From positions 1 through 64,000 of the forward strand of contig QAMW01000008.1 of NCBI GenBank assembly GCA_003150235.1: a stretch of 64,000 nucleotides of DNA, given 5' to 3'. The translations under genes and the position numbers were made by a program. Under the pieces are notes generated by a model, which saw nothing but the letters and a program-made list of their open reading frames with translations, was not told the origin of the DNA and searched no databases. Origin of the DNA: Bacteroidales bacterium (GTDB lineage Bacteria > Bacteroidota > Bacteroidia > Bacteroidales > Muribaculaceae). Positions 17,017 to 27,217 of the stretch are shown one piece after another (position 1 is the first letter of the stretch; every line of letters starts with the position of its first letter).

Positions 17017-19350
17017 TCAATTATTTTCGAAAGTTATCTTAGTAAGAGTAGCACCTGAGCCCTGAATAATCATACCGGTAAACGGTCCGTCATCATTAGA
17101 GCCTTCGATTGTGCGTATCTTTTCCAAATCCTCAGCAGTAAGCGTGTAAACAAGATGGTCAACCGTTTCACTCCATTCAGCGACTGTGGCAAATGATTTC
17201 CAGTCGGCAGGATTAAGCTGAATCTGGAATCCGGTAGCGGCAGGATTTACATAGAATGTAAGTGACGCGCCCGCCTTTGCTCCATCAAATAGTTCCTTGC
17301 TCAAATACAAGTGAGGACCCCATGCAAGTTCATATACACCTTCCCATACAGTCACGTCACTTGGATTTTCCCATGCGAGAGAAACTTTGTTTACAATACA
17401 GTTCTGGCCCTGAATAACGAGGGCGGTAGTTGACCATCCGTCATTAGTTGTGAGCATACGATCCATAATCTCGGCGGTAAGTTCAAGTTCAGCTGTAGCG
17501 GCATCAATACTTGGCTCGAGCATAGTCATTTGACCCCAGTTAGCGTCATTGACCTGAATCTGCGCACCTTCACCCGGCTTCACGTAGAATATGAGCTTGG
17601 CTCCTACCGGCACACCTTCAAACGACTCTTTGTACAGGCGGAATTTGTTGACGCCTTCATCACCGCTCCAGCTCAAATCAATCATGGTATCGAAGATAAC
17701 ATTCTCAACATGAGTTGCAGGAATCACATTGTAAATATCCTCAAAAGATTCGTTACCCGACATAAGAGTGATTTTTGTACCATTGCCGGCAGACATCGGC
17801 AGATTGATGAACAGCGTAGTGCCGTTAAGGATGTACTGCACATCTTCACCGTTAACCTTTACACCGGTAAGCTTGTCTTCATTAGCGATAGTGACTTTCA
17901 TGATGTCACCCGCCTTGATTTCCTCCTCTTCAGAGGGCCACTCGATTACATAGGCAACAGTGGGGAGATCGACGGTAAGCTCGGCTGCGTCAACGGTCTC
18001 GCCGCTGAGAAGCACAAACTTGACCATACCGGTTGCTGCGGTGAAAGGCACCTTTATCTTCAGCTCGGTCGCGGTTGCATTCTTAGCCTCGACAGAAGCG
18101 CCGCCTTCAAAGACAACCGATGCGATGAGGTCAAGATTCTTGCCGGTGATTGTCAGCTCGGCACCGCCGGGCACGGGAGAAGGAGCGAAAGCTACATTCT
18201 CCGGATGAGCAAGCACGATGGGCTGAGTAACCGATACACCGCTCTTGAGATTAAGGGTGAGATCGCCCGACCATGCGGTAGCAGGCACGGCAACCTTAAC
18301 TTCAGTGCTGCTTACTGATGTCGGCTCTACGGCATCGGTCATACCGGGGAATACCACTGATACAACCATATCCATGTTGACACCCTTGATTACAAGTTCT
18401 TCAGCTGCACGAAGACCGTCGCCACAGTTAGTGGTCATAGAGGTGGGAACAACCATGCCGATGTTTGCAACGGCAACCTTCACGCCTGAACCGGGAACCA
18501 CGCATACGGCACCGTCAGAAGCGTTGTCAGGGAGATTGAAAGTGAGTTTCTTTCCATCTTCAGTAACAGTGTACTCTACTTCATCCTCGTTAGGCATCAC
18601 GACCTTGCGCACAAGTTCAAGGTCATTACCGTTGATAGTGATAAGATCGCCAGGCTTGGCATTAGTGATGTCTATTGCGGCAGCCACAGAGGGAAGCACC
18701 ACGTCAAGCTCCAATTCCGACCATATAAGGTTGGGAATCTCGGCAAGAGCGTCAGACACGCCTACAGGACCGCTGACAGCGTTGTCGGGCACGATAACCT
18801 TGATAGCCTTGCGGGTGTGCTCGATGAAAGCACCTTCATTGGCGGCATACACGTTGGCACTGTCAAGACCTTCTACAAACGAGAAGCACACTTCCTTCAT
18901 AAGGTTGAGATACTCACCGTTGATGGTCACTTCCTGACCCGGCTTAACGCGGGCGGGAGAGAATGTGTTTTCAGCGTCAAGGCTTACAGGCTCAAGGAAT
19001 GTAATGTCGGTAAGAGTAGTAATCTTGCCGTTGGAGTGATTGAGCACCACCTTGCCGGGGATAGCGGTCTGCGGTACGGTCACACGGATTTCGCGGTCCG
19101 ACACCACCTTTATATCGGTGATGTCGTCGCAACCGGGAATAGTTACAGAGTTAATCTGGTTCATACCGCTACCGATGAACCGCAGTTCACCGCCACGTGC
19201 CACGGGGCACGGACCGAACACCTCAAGCGAGATGCCGCCACGGTTCTGGTTGGTGTCGAAGTCGTCATCGTTACAAGCGGTAAACGACAGCGAGGTCACC
19301 AACATCAGGCACATCATCAAGAGTGCCGTATATTTACTGTATTTTTTCAT
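17017..19350 (-). CDS. Surface glycan-binding lipoprotein with TIG-repeat stalk and tandem binding modules
   Basis: A 777-residue lipoprotein if started at ATG 19350 (MKKYSKYT). The frame is open to 19380, but the later start gives a normal signal peptide and avoids overlap. Lipobox Cys26 is followed by NDDD, a surface-export signal. About six IPT/TIG Ig-like repeats follow (roughly 37-120, 122-220, 221-300, 302-380, 384-460, 463-540), each with G-x-x-(L/V)-x-I-x-G-type turns. The C-terminus has two related beta-rich modules (about 548-660 and 666-777) with a WEG..., F..G...G..L.FYV, IQVN/IQLN and IQG pattern. It sits in the SusE/F position and should hold glycan for SusCD. Confidence 0.8.
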   Translation of the reverse strand: MKKYSKYTALLMMCLMLVTSLSFTACNDDDFDTNQNRGGISLEVFGPCPVARGGELRFIGSGMNQINSVTIPGCDDITDIKVVSDREIRVTVPQTAIPGKVVLNHSNGKITTLTDITFLEPVSLDAENTFSPARVKPGQEVTINGEYLNLMKEVCFSFVEGLDSANVYAANEGAFIEHTRKAIKVIVPDNAVSGPVGVSDALAEIPNLIWSELELDVVLPSVAAAIDITNAKPGDLITINGNDLELVRKVVMPNEDEVEYTVTEDGKKLTFNLPDNASDGAVCVVPGSGVKVAVANIGMVVPTSMTTNCGDGLRAAEELVIKGVNMDMVVSVVFPGMTDAVEPTSVSSTEVKVAVPATAWSGDLTLNLKSGVSVTQPIVLAHPENVAFAPSPVPGGAELTITGKNLDLIASVVFEGGASVEAKNATATELKIKVPFTAATGMVKFVLLSGETVDAAELTVDLPTVAYVIEWPSEEEEIKAGDIMKVTIANEDKLTGVKVNGEDVQYILNGTTLFINLPMSAGNGTKITLMSGNESFEDIYNVIPATHVENVIFDTMIDLSWSGDEGVNKFRLYKESFEGVPVGAKLIFYVKPGEGAQIQVNDANWGQMTMLEPSIDAATAELELTAEIMDRMLTTNDGWSTTALVIQGQNCIVNKVSLAWENPSDVTVWEGVYELAWGPHLYLSKELFDGAKAGASLTFYVNPAATGFQIQLNPADWKSFATVAEWSETVDHLVYTLTAEDLEKIRTIEGSNDDGPFTGMIIQGSGATLTKITFENN

Positions 19351-19372
19351 TGTTGATACTCGATTTTGATGG

Positions 19373-20743
19373 TTATTCATTGATTACCGCACGGATATTG
19401 TCAATCTTGATGATAGGCTGACACTCCTTACCGTTGACACCACCGCTCACGACAAACATTGTAAGGCTGGCGAAATCTTCACGCTTTGACGGAGTCTTGC
19501 CCGCGCCTGTACCCTTTGCAGTGTAACGGAACTGAGAAATCGGGAGAGTAACGGTAATCCACTTGCCGTCGGTGTGGTATTCACCCTTTTCAGCATTCTG
19601 CCACGGACGGTAGAGGTAACGGCCCCAGTCGGTCCAGTCAGCCTCACGGTCCTTGAAGTCATCACCGACCTCACCGTTGAATGCCCATGCCTGAGCACCG
19701 GGAAGAGGATCACTGATACCTGTTATAGGATTATTGGACAAAGAAAGCTGGGTAAGACCCTGGAAGCATACTTGCATTGCGCCGGCAGCCCACGGATTAG
19801 TGGAAGGAATACACATCTCAAACTTCAACGCCATCTTCTCGGGCTTCGAGAAATCAGCTACATTGTATAGAGCGGCTCCCTGACCGGAAGTGATATTCTG
19901 AGGGGTATCCCAAGAACCTGCCCAATATTCGAATGAGAATTTCGAGTCATTCCATCCGCCATCCTCACTCATGATTGCGTCACCGTCGCCAAGCTGCAGA
20001 TAGTTGCCGGCAAACGACCAGTCGTCGCCAACGACAGCCTGTGCATGCCATCCCTGCTGCTGAAGCCCTTCATCGAAGTTAAACAGTGTACCACGGGTAT
20101 CGAGATAGTGGAACTTGGATGTACCTGAACCGTAACGGGTGGTGAGTTCAATCTCGCCCTCCTCGGTAGCACCTTCAGGAACCACGAAAGTCACGGCAGT
20201 CTGCTCGATGCTCTTGATTTCGGTGACAGGCACGTCGCCGGGGAACATTATGGCAAGGGGCTTATTGGGATCATCGACAAAATAGTTGCCGTGGAGAGTA
20301 ACCTCATCGCCGGGCTTCGCATACTCAAAGGAGAGCGACAGCAGCGACGGACCGGGCACTAAGACACGGAAATCATACTCAGTCTTGACACCATCCTTGT
20401 TGTACATGTATATCTTGTTGGTCTCCACTTCGGGAATACCACGCGGTATATTGACAAGAAGAGTGTGGTCGGTAATATAACTTGTGTTCAGCACAGCCTT
20501 CTGGTCGTTGAAATACATCTCGCGGATGGAGGTGAGGTTGTCGCCGACAAGACAGATAAGATTGTCGACGTAAGCCTCGGTAACCAGCGAATCGGGAGCC
20601 GATGTCATGCGCACATAGTGTACGGATGGTGTGCCGTCGGTAAGCTCAAACTTATCCGGCTCATCGTCGCAGGATACCATGGAGACACCCATTGCGGCGG
20701 CAAATACCGGAAGAAGCCATTTTGTATATTTGAATTTATTCAT
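19373..20743 (-). CDS. SusE/F-position glycan-binding lipoprotein with TIG domains
   Basis: A 456-residue lipoprotein (Cys25 followed by DDEPD, a surface-export signal). Residues about 35-130 and 131-215 look like two IPT/TIG Ig-like domains. Residues 216-456 form one larger domain rich in Trp and Tyr (GWNDSKFSFEYWAGSW, DWGRYLYRPWQNAEKG), as in glycan-binding surface proteins of PULs. No catalytic motif is seen. It is the gene after susD and before the TIG-stalk protein. The binding target is inferred to be mannan/glucomannan from context only. Confidence 0.82.
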   Translation of the reverse strand: MNKFKYTKWLLPVFAAAMGVSMVSCDDEPDKFELTDGTPSVHYVRMTSAPDSLVTEAYVDNLICLVGDNLTSIREMYFNDQKAVLNTSYITDHTLLVNIPRGIPEVETNKIYMYNKDGVKTEYDFRVLVPGPSLLSLSFEYAKPGDEVTLHGNYFVDDPNKPLAIMFPGDVPVTEIKSIEQTAVTFVVPEGATEEGEIELTTRYGSGTSKFHYLDTRGTLFNFDEGLQQQGWHAQAVVGDDWSFAGNYLQLGDGDAIMSEDGGWNDSKFSFEYWAGSWDTPQNITSGQGAALYNVADFSKPEKMALKFEMCIPSTNPWAAGAMQVCFQGLTQLSLSNNPITGISDPLPGAQAWAFNGEVGDDFKDREADWTDWGRYLYRPWQNAEKGEYHTDGKWITVTLPISQFRYTAKGTGAGKTPSKREDFASLTMFVVSGGVNGKECQPIIKIDNIRAVINE

Positions 20744-20765
20744 TGTTCAGTCGGAATTTTATCTA

Positions 20766-22526
20766 TTAGTAAGCATATTCTTGACGCACGTCGCAAGACA
20801 CGGGATCCTTAAGAAGATTGGGGTTGTAAACCACGTCTTCCGAGGGGAAAGGAAGAGTAAAGCTCTTTTCGGTCACGTTGGGAGCCGCAGTCTTGGTGTC
20901 ATATCCGGCTTCTCCGGCATTTTCTTTCTTAGCTGCCTCCGAAATATCCCATTTGCCACTCTCGTAATAGTACTTGTAAAGTGCATTTACGTTCCAGTAA
21001 GAGTTACGGCGCTGAGAGGTAAGCTCCTTGATGGCGCGCTGAGGGTTGTAGTAAGAAAGACGTACATAGTCATACCAGCGGTCGCCCTCTCCTGCAAGCT
21101 CCAGACGGCGCTCTTTCCATACATCGTCCCATGTAACCACAGAAGGCTTGTCATAGTAAGTGGGGATAGCGCGGTGGCGCACCTGATAGTAAGCGTCGAT
21201 AGCCGAGGCATCGGAAGTAGAACCTGTACCGCCCATCATTGCCTCGGTGTAGATAAGATATACATCGGCGAGACGAAGGATGTGAGTGGCAAGCGCACTG
21301 TACATGTTATCTGAAGCTACGCCGGTTGCCTGTACGTGGTCGTAGTTGTTACCGTAGAGATGCTTCACGTTGTAAGCGCCTGTGGGTGACTGCCATTCAC
21401 CGGGACCACCTTTGCCATATTCGCCATCGTAGCAGAACTGGAGTACGTTGAAGCCGGTGAAACCGTCCTTATCCTTCTTGTCCTGCCAGAAATACTCATA
21501 CTTGTCGCCCGGAAGCATCATGGTAGCCTTGCGGCGGGTGTCGACATCGGTACGCGAAGAGGGGTCTTCGAGGATATCGATACCGAATGCGTCCTGAAGG
21601 TCAACCGACGGACCTCCGTAGCCGCCCCAGCAGTCGCCCCACTCGTCAAAACCTACGGGAGCAAGGTCGCTCTGGAGAGTGTTCTGCTGAGTCCAGGGGT
21701 CACGACCTGCCTGCCAACGCCATGCGATGAGCGACTCCTCGTTGGTGTTGTTGGCAAGACGGAATATGTCGGAATAGTTATCGAGCAGCTTGCGACCGGA
21801 GTTGTCGATGACATCCTTTGCGTAAGTTGCCGACTTCTTGAGATCCTCGGTGTTGAGAGAGCCTGACAGACCGGCGCGGGTAAGATAAACCTTCGCGAGC
21901 AGACCCTCGGCACAGTAATAGTCGATACGTCCGGGAGCGGAAGCAGCCTTGGGAAGGAGTTCCATTGCCTTTTCAAGGGTCATGACGATATATTCATATA
22001 CATCGGCGCGCTTTACCTTGAACTTGGAGTTGTAGGCACCGTTGAGTTCGTCGGAGATATTGTGGATGATGGGCACGTCGCCGAATGAACGCACGAGGTA
22101 GAAATAAGCGAGAGCCTTGAAGACAAGTGTCTCACCCATGCAAGCCTCGCGGGCTTCCTTTGAGGCGGGAGATGCCTGAAGGTTATTGTAGACTGTCGAG
22201 CAGTGGGAGATTACAGCCCAGAGCGAGTATGACATGTTTACAAGGTCCTGGTCGGTACCGTTGATAGTGAATGTCAGGTAAGGAGACGAGCCCCAGTACA
22301 TATTGCCTGAAAGCACTTCACCGACTTTAATGAATCCGCGCTGGAAATCATACCAGGGGGAGTTGTAAAGGTAATTCACACCCTGATAGCACTGCTCGTC
22401 GGTCTGGTAGAAGTTTCCGGCGTTGTAGTTGTCCTCTGCGGGGCGGTCAAGGAAGTCATTACATGACGACATCCCGAACCCGAGCGCGGCAACCACGGCT
22501 AAGTATTTGATATCTTTGATTTTCAT
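20766..22526 (-). CDS. SusD-family outer-membrane nutrient-binding lipoprotein
   Basis: A 586-residue SusD/RagB protein: lipobox Cys22 (GMSSCNDFLDRP), tetratricopeptide-like helices in the first half, and the typical C-terminal stretch ERRLELAGEGDRWYDYVR. It forms the lid of the SusC channel and captures oligosaccharides. Trp-rich loops (SWALWAVISH-type, GWNWQAGRDPW-type) could stack on sugars. It lies 25 bp after susC in the same unit. Confidence 0.95.
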   Translation of the reverse strand: MKIKDIKYLAVVAALGFGMSSCNDFLDRPAEDNYNAGNFYQTDEQCYQGVNYLYNSPWYDFQRGFIKVGEVLSGNMYWGSSPYLTFTINGTDQDLVNMSYSLWAVISHCSTVYNNLQASPASKEAREACMGETLVFKALAYFYLVRSFGDVPIIHNISDELNGAYNSKFKVKRADVYEYIVMTLEKAMELLPKAASAPGRIDYYCAEGLLAKVYLTRAGLSGSLNTEDLKKSATYAKDVIDNSGRKLLDNYSDIFRLANNTNEESLIAWRWQAGRDPWTQQNTLQSDLAPVGFDEWGDCWGGYGGPSVDLQDAFGIDILEDPSSRTDVDTRRKATMMLPGDKYEYFWQDKKDKDGFTGFNVLQFCYDGEYGKGGPGEWQSPTGAYNVKHLYGNNYDHVQATGVASDNMYSALATHILRLADVYLIYTEAMMGGTGSTSDASAIDAYYQVRHRAIPTYYDKPSVVTWDDVWKERRLELAGEGDRWYDYVRLSYYNPQRAIKELTSQRRNSYWNVNALYKYYYESGKWDISEAAKKENAGEAGYDTKTAAPNVTEKSFTLPFPSEDVVYNPNLLKDPVSCDVRQEYAY

Positions 22527-22551
22527 AAGTTGAATTCTGTTTTTAATAATA

Positions 22552-25500
22552 TTAGAACGAAATGTTTAGACCAAATGAATAAGTAGTCGGTGACGGATAA
22601 CGACCGTAGTCAAGACCATATACAAGACCTGAAGAATCCTGGGTTGAAGCACCTACTTCAGGATCATAACCTTTATATTTGGTAAACGTATGCAAGTTCT
22701 GAATATTGCAGTAAACACGCAGATTTTCAAGATGAAGGCGCTTCAGGAGCGATTTCTTGAATGTGTAACCGAGAGTGATGTTCTTGATGCGCAGATAAGA
22801 GCCGTCCTCGATGTAACGGTCGCTGATGCGGTCGTTGTCGTTCGGGTCGTTGAGACGCGCTGCCGGAGTCTTGGTCTGCCAGTTTTTCACGCGGATATTG
22901 GTGATGTCGTCATACCAGTTCTGACCTGCGGGATATACCTTGTTAGGATCGATGGGCACGAGCTGTGCGCGGTCGCCTACCGAGTTGAGCTGGTTGGTCC
23001 AGGTCGACTTCATGCCTGTAAGGTTGATGCCGAGATAGTTCATCACGTCATTTCCGTAAGAACCGTTAAGGAAGATCGAAAGGTCGATGTTCTTGTAGCG
23101 GAAGGTGTTGGTCCAGCCGAAAGTGAACTTGGGCATCGGTGAGCCGATGACTGTACGGTCGTTGGCATCAATCTTGCCGTCGCCGTTCACATCCTTATAC
23201 TTGAGGTCGCCGACCCATACGGTGTTGCTCTTGTTAAACACGCCGTCGGAGGGGAAGTGGTCGGGTGTCGGTGAGTTCATGATATCGTCGTAGTCGCGGT
23301 ACACGCCCTCAACCACATATCCGTAGAAATTGTAAAGCGGCTGACCGATTTCCGATACTGAAACCACGTCGCTCCACTGACCGTAGCCTACGAGCTGTGC
23401 GTTCTCGGTGCCTGAAAGAGCTTTCAGTTTATTGCGGTTGAACGAAATCTGGAAGCTTGACTCCCATTCAAATTCGCCTACAAACGGACGACCTGTAACC
23501 TCGATTTCAATACCCTTGTTCTGGATTTCACCGAAGTTACCCTTCGGGGCTGCAAGTGCTGAAGAGCCGTTACCCTGTGTACCCATGTAAGAGGGGAGCT
23601 GCATCGACATAAGCATGTCCTTGGAAGTCTTGATGTAAGCGTCGACAACAAGGTTCAAGCGGTTGTTGAGCATATTGAGGTCGATACCCGCGTTCCACTG
23701 TTCCTGGGTCTCCCACTTGATAGCGGGGTTGGCGATGTTGGCGGGACGGTAACCTGCGCCGAGAGCTGAAGGCATACGGCTCATGGCAACACCCCACGCG
23801 TAACCGCCGATGTTGGCGTTACCGGTCTGTCCCCAGCCGAGACGGAGTTTACCGTTGTCAATCACGTTGCGTACCGGCTCGAAGAATTTCTCGTTGGAGA
23901 AACGCCATGCTGCAGCTACAGAGTGGAAGCCTGCCCAGCGGTTCTCGGGACCGAAGTTGGAGCTACCGTCATAACGGTAAGTATAAGTCAAGAGATATCG
24001 GTCATCCCAGTTAAGGGTCTCACGGGTAAAGAACGAAGCCATTGCAGAGCTGCCGAATCCGGCGCTGATATTGTAAGAGTTCTTGTTACCGAGAGCAGGA
24101 TTGTGAACTTCATCGGAGGGAAGTCCGGAAGCGAAGATGCTTGTATAGTCGTAGCTCGACTCCCAGCACTCCTGACCGACCATGGCGGTGTAGTGGAACT
24201 TATCCCACGCGGTGCCGTTGTATGACACATAGTTTTTCAACTGCCAGAACCAGCTTGAATTTTTCTGGATGGAGCTTTCGTTGCTGCTGCGCACCCAAGA
24301 ACCGAGGTCAACCATCGGTTTGTAGCGATCAGCTTTCGAAGCGCTGACATCGTAGCCAAATTCGGCATGCCATACAAGATTCTTGATCGGGGTTACATCG
24401 AAGAAGATGTTACCGGTCAATTTCTTACGGTGGAGCTTGATGTCGTCAAGCATGGCGAGTGCGATAGGGTTGGGGTTGGTGTAACCTTCGCGCACAATAG
24501 AAGAGAAGTTGCCGTCTATATCATAGATAGGAATATCGGGCAGAGTAGTAAGAGAGTAGTTGATGATACCCTGCTCACCGTCGGCAAGCTTGAGGCTTTC
24601 ATCGGTGTCGGTGTAAGTGGCGCTCAATCCGAGTTTCAACCATGATTTGAGCTGGGCGTCAAGGTTGGCGCGTACAGAGAATCGACTGAAGTCAGACCCG
24701 ATAAGCGTACCTTCCTGATTCATGTAAGAACCTGACACATAGTACTGCACTTTCTCGGTACCGCCCTGTGCCGATACCTGATGCTGATTCTGGAGAGCAG
24801 TGCGGAAGATGGCATCCTGCCAGTTGGTACCCACACCAAGCACAGACGGGTCGCGATACCAGTCGCTCGGCGAAGAGATGTAACCGTTTGCCGCCATATC
24901 ATTATAATACTCGGCATATTCACGAAGATTCATCATGTCGAGACGCTTGTTCTGGTGGTTGATAGCAACCATACCGTCGTAGGTGAACTTAGCCTCGCCT
25001 GCCTTACCACGCTTGGTGGTGATGAGCACGACACCATTAGAACCCTGCGCACCGTAGATGGCGGTAGCGGAGGCATCCTTAAGAATTTCCATCGACACGA
25101 TGTCGGCGGGGTTGATGGTAGAAAGCGGAGACACGGTCGACACTTTACCGTTACCGAGGGCGTCACCGAGACCGAAATCGGAACCGGAGTTACCGCCACC
25201 CTGTACAATCACACCGTCGATCACATAGAGAGGCTCGGCGTTGGCGTTGATGGTTGACTGACCGCGCACGCGGATAGAAGACGAAGAACCGGGAGCACCC
25301 GATGTAGACATAGCCTGCACACCGGTTGCACGACCTTGTAGCGACTGGTCGAGGTTGGTGATGATTGACCCCTTCAGGTCATCCTCACTCATTGACACGG
25401 AAGCACCTGCAAGGTCACTCTTTTTCATGGTACCGTAACCGACAACCACGACCTCGTCGAGCGACACGCCCGATTCTTTCAAGGTAATGGTAAGGTCGGT

Positions 25501-25776
25501 ACGACCGGCGAGCTTGACCTCCTGGGTCTCCATGCCTACATACGACACTACGAGCACTGCGTTAGGAGAAGCGACCTTGATGGAGAAATTACCATCGAAG
25601 TCAGTCGCCGTACCTACGGAAGTCCCCTTTTCCATGATGGTGGCGCCGATAGCCGGCTCACCCGATGGCTCGAGGACGACACCCTTAACGGATGTCTGGG
25701 CGAACACTCCGATTGACACCGATATAAATAGTGCCAAAAGAAGGGCTCTAATGTTCAAGACTTTTCTTGTCATCAT
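22552..25776 (-). CDS. SusC/RagA-family TonB-dependent transporter
   Basis: A protein of about 1074 residues: signal peptide ending FAQ, a carboxypeptidase-regulatory-like domain (TSVKGVVLEPSGEPAIGATI), a TonB box/plug (DEVVVVGYGTMKKSDLAGA), then a 22-strand beta barrel ending in Phe. With SusD it forms the energy-dependent importer of glycan oligosaccharides. ATG at 25776 (MMTRKV) is preferred; the frame is open to a TTG at 25782 and a further ATG is at 25773. It is the first gene of the susC-susD-binding proteins-GH26 unit, behind an operator-like palindrome. Confidence 0.95.
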   Translation of the reverse strand: MMTRKVLNIRALLLALFISVSIGVFAQTSVKGVVLEPSGEPAIGATIMEKGTSVGTATDFDGNFSIKVASPNAVLVVSYVGMETQEVKLAGRTDLTITLKESGVSLDEVVVVGYGTMKKSDLAGASVSMSEDDLKGSIITNLDQSLQGRATGVQAMSTSGAPGSSSSIRVRGQSTINANAEPLYVIDGVIVQGGGNSGSDFGLGDALGNGKVSTVSPLSTINPADIVSMEILKDASATAIYGAQGSNGVVLITTKRGKAGEAKFTYDGMVAINHQNKRLDMMNLREYAEYYNDMAANGYISSPSDWYRDPSVLGVGTNWQDAIFRTALQNQHQVSAQGGTEKVQYYVSGSYMNQEGTLIGSDFSRFSVRANLDAQLKSWLKLGLSATYTDTDESLKLADGEQGIINYSLTTLPDIPIYDIDGNFSSIVREGYTNPNPIALAMLDDIKLHRKKLTGNIFFDVTPIKNLVWHAEFGYDVSASKADRYKPMVDLGSWVRSSNESSIQKNSSWFWQLKNYVSYNGTAWDKFHYTAMVGQECWESSYDYTSIFASGLPSDEVHNPALGNKNSYNISAGFGSSAMASFFTRETLNWDDRYLLTYTYRYDGSSNFGPENRWAGFHSVAAAWRFSNEKFFEPVRNVIDNGKLRLGWGQTGNANIGGYAWGVAMSRMPSALGAGYRPANIANPAIKWETQEQWNAGIDLNMLNNRLNLVVDAYIKTSKDMLMSMQLPSYMGTQGNGSSALAAPKGNFGEIQNKGIEIEVTGRPFVGEFEWESSFQISFNRNKLKALSGTENAQLVGYGQWSDVVSVSEIGQPLYNFYGYVVEGVYRDYDDIMNSPTPDHFPSDGVFNKSNTVWVGDLKYKDVNGDGKIDANDRTVIGSPMPKFTFGWTNTFRYKNIDLSIFLNGSYGNDVMNYLGINLTGMKSTWTNQLNSVGDRAQLVPIDPNKVYPAGQNWYDDITNIRVKNWQTKTPAARLNDPNDNDRISDRYIEDGSYLRIKNITLGYTFKKSLLKRLHLENLRVYCNIQNLHTFTKYKGYDPEVGASTQDSSGLVYGLDYGRYPSPTTYSFGLNISF

Positions 25777-25862
25777 GAGCAATTTTTAAGGTAAGGTTAA
25801 TGTATTTAGGTTAGAAATTATGTTTTATAATTACTGCACGTGTCGGGCTTATACACCCGTTG

Positions 25863-25870
25863 CAAAATTA
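25863..25870 (-). promoter_or_regulatory. Candidate -7 box of the susC operon
   Basis: TAATTTTG on the minus strand fits TAnnTTTG and lies 86 bp before the susC ATG. The expected TTG position about 20 bp upstream has no good match and falls inside the palindrome at 25882-25909, as expected for a promoter that needs an activator. Confidence 0.5.
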
Positions 25871-25881
25871 GGCATATCAAC

Positions 25882-25909
25882 AGAGATAAAATAATACAAT
25901 TTTATCTCT
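25882..25909. promoter_or_regulatory. Operator-like perfect palindrome upstream of susC
   Basis: AGAGATAAAAT (25882-25892) and ATTTTATCTCT (25899-25909) are exact inverted repeats around a 6-bp spacer AATACA. The element lies 12 bp upstream of the proposed -7 box. It could also act as a weak terminator for the esterase gene ending at 25938, but no T tract follows. A closely similar sequence occurs at 31236-31257. Confidence 0.6.
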
Positions 25910-25937
25910 ATATTATACTTTGTTGATTAATGATTGT

Positions 25938-27206
25938 TCAACGGCGGTTTCGTTCAAAAAACGCCCTTATACGCGGATTCCAGTCGTCATAGTCGACTGT
26001 GTGACCAAGGTCACGGTAGATTATGAACTCCTTCGGCGAATTGATAAGGTTGTATCCTGAAAAATTAGTGTGGGGAGGACATACGGGATCTTGCAGTCCG
26101 ACTCCCATGAGCACGGGACACTTGATGCGACGCGCCATGTTCTTCATATCGAAGTAGCTGAGAGTCTTATACATATCAGTGTCGGAAATTCCCGCCTCGG
26201 CTGCCGCCTTCTTTACCGGCTCGGCAGGCCAGTGGACTATGTTGAAATAGTCGGGGAAATCTGACAGGAAGGGGATGTAAGGGGCGATTGCCGCTACACG
26301 GTCATCGAGTGCAGCCGACACAAGGGTGAATGCACCGCCCTGACTTCCGCCTTCGGCAAAAATATTGTCGCGGTCCGTCTGCGGGAGCTGATAAATAAAG
26401 TCAATAGCGCGGACGACATCCATAAATGCGCCACGATAATAATAGGTCTCCTGTGAAGCGATTCCGTAAGCCACCCAGTCGCCATACTTATTGTACTTTT
26501 TACCATAACCCTGTCCTCGCGCAAAGGGGATGAAATGTATCCAGTCGGGAGCGTCGTCGGCACCCACACACCATGGGTCGACACCATAGCCGTTATATAT
26601 AATGTGTACCGGATATTTCCCTTCCTTGACCGGAATGGCGATGTAACCGCTTATGGTGTCACCTCCGAGCGACTTCATCGAGGCAAGATACACGTTGCGC
26701 TTCTCACCGCATAGCGAGTCGACTTTCTCAAGGGTATAATCAGGCTCGACAGCGGCAAGCTCTTCAAGTGCATCAGCCCAGAATTGATCAAAATCGGGCT
26801 GACTGTCGGGCAACGAGACTATATTCTCAGGCTCATAGCCGAAATTCATGTCAAGTAGCCTTTTGTCGCCGTCAGACACGGAAAGGCGGTAGAAACCGGG
26901 CGCGGTGACACCCGGATTGACCTGCAGACGCGCGGTATCGCCGGCGGCAATAGTCACATGACGGCTCTCCTCCGAGACAGGAGCGTAATTGTCAGTGGTG
27001 ATGACAATGCGGAGGTCGGCGTCACATGCCGCTCCGGTGGAATCACTTACCTCTACGGTAAGCGACGGGGTCTGAGGCGCAAGCCACCACCATTGGCTGT
27101 CGGGAACTGCCGACGCTTTCAGGTTGTGCTCTGTCGCCGAAACTGAAAAGGTTATGAGAAGAAGTGAGATTGCCGAAGCAATAAGGTTAGGTCTGAAAAG
27201 GTACAC
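25938..27206 (-). CDS. CE7-type acetyl esterase (acetyl-xylan esterase / cephalosporin-C deacetylase family)
   Basis: A 422-residue exported protein. The first 24 or so residues are a signal peptide, and the start codon is GTG at 27206 because no ATG precedes the hydrophobic core. An N-terminal beta-domain of about 100 residues precedes the alpha/beta-hydrolase. The catalytic triad is readable as Ser288 (GGSQGG), Asp373 (LQDPVCPP) and His402 (LGHTVDY). CE7 enzymes remove acetyl groups from short oligosaccharides. In this locus the likely substrate is acetylated mannan or glucomannan oligosaccharide (inference). It starts 11 nt after the GH5_7 gene. Confidence 0.87.
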   Translation of the reverse strand: MYLFRPNLIASAISLLLITFSVSATEHNLKASAVPDSQWWWLAPQTPSLTVEVSDSTGAACDADLRIVITTDNYAPVSEESRHVTIAAGDTARLQVNPGVTAPGFYRLSVSDGDKRLLDMNFGYEPENIVSLPDSQPDFDQFWADALEELAAVEPDYTLEKVDSLCGEKRNVYLASMKSLGGDTISGYIAIPVKEGKYPVHIIYNGYGVDPWCVGADDAPDWIHFIPFARGQGYGKKYNKYGDWVAYGIASQETYYYRGAFMDVVRAIDFIYQLPQTDRDNIFAEGGSQGGAFTLVSAALDDRVAAIAPYIPFLSDFPDYFNIVHWPAEPVKKAAAEAGISDTDMYKTLSYFDMKNMARRIKCPVLMGVGLQDPVCPPHTNFSGYNLINSPKEFIIYRDLGHTVDYDDWNPRIRAFFERNRR

Positions 27207-27217
27207 TATCGTATTAT

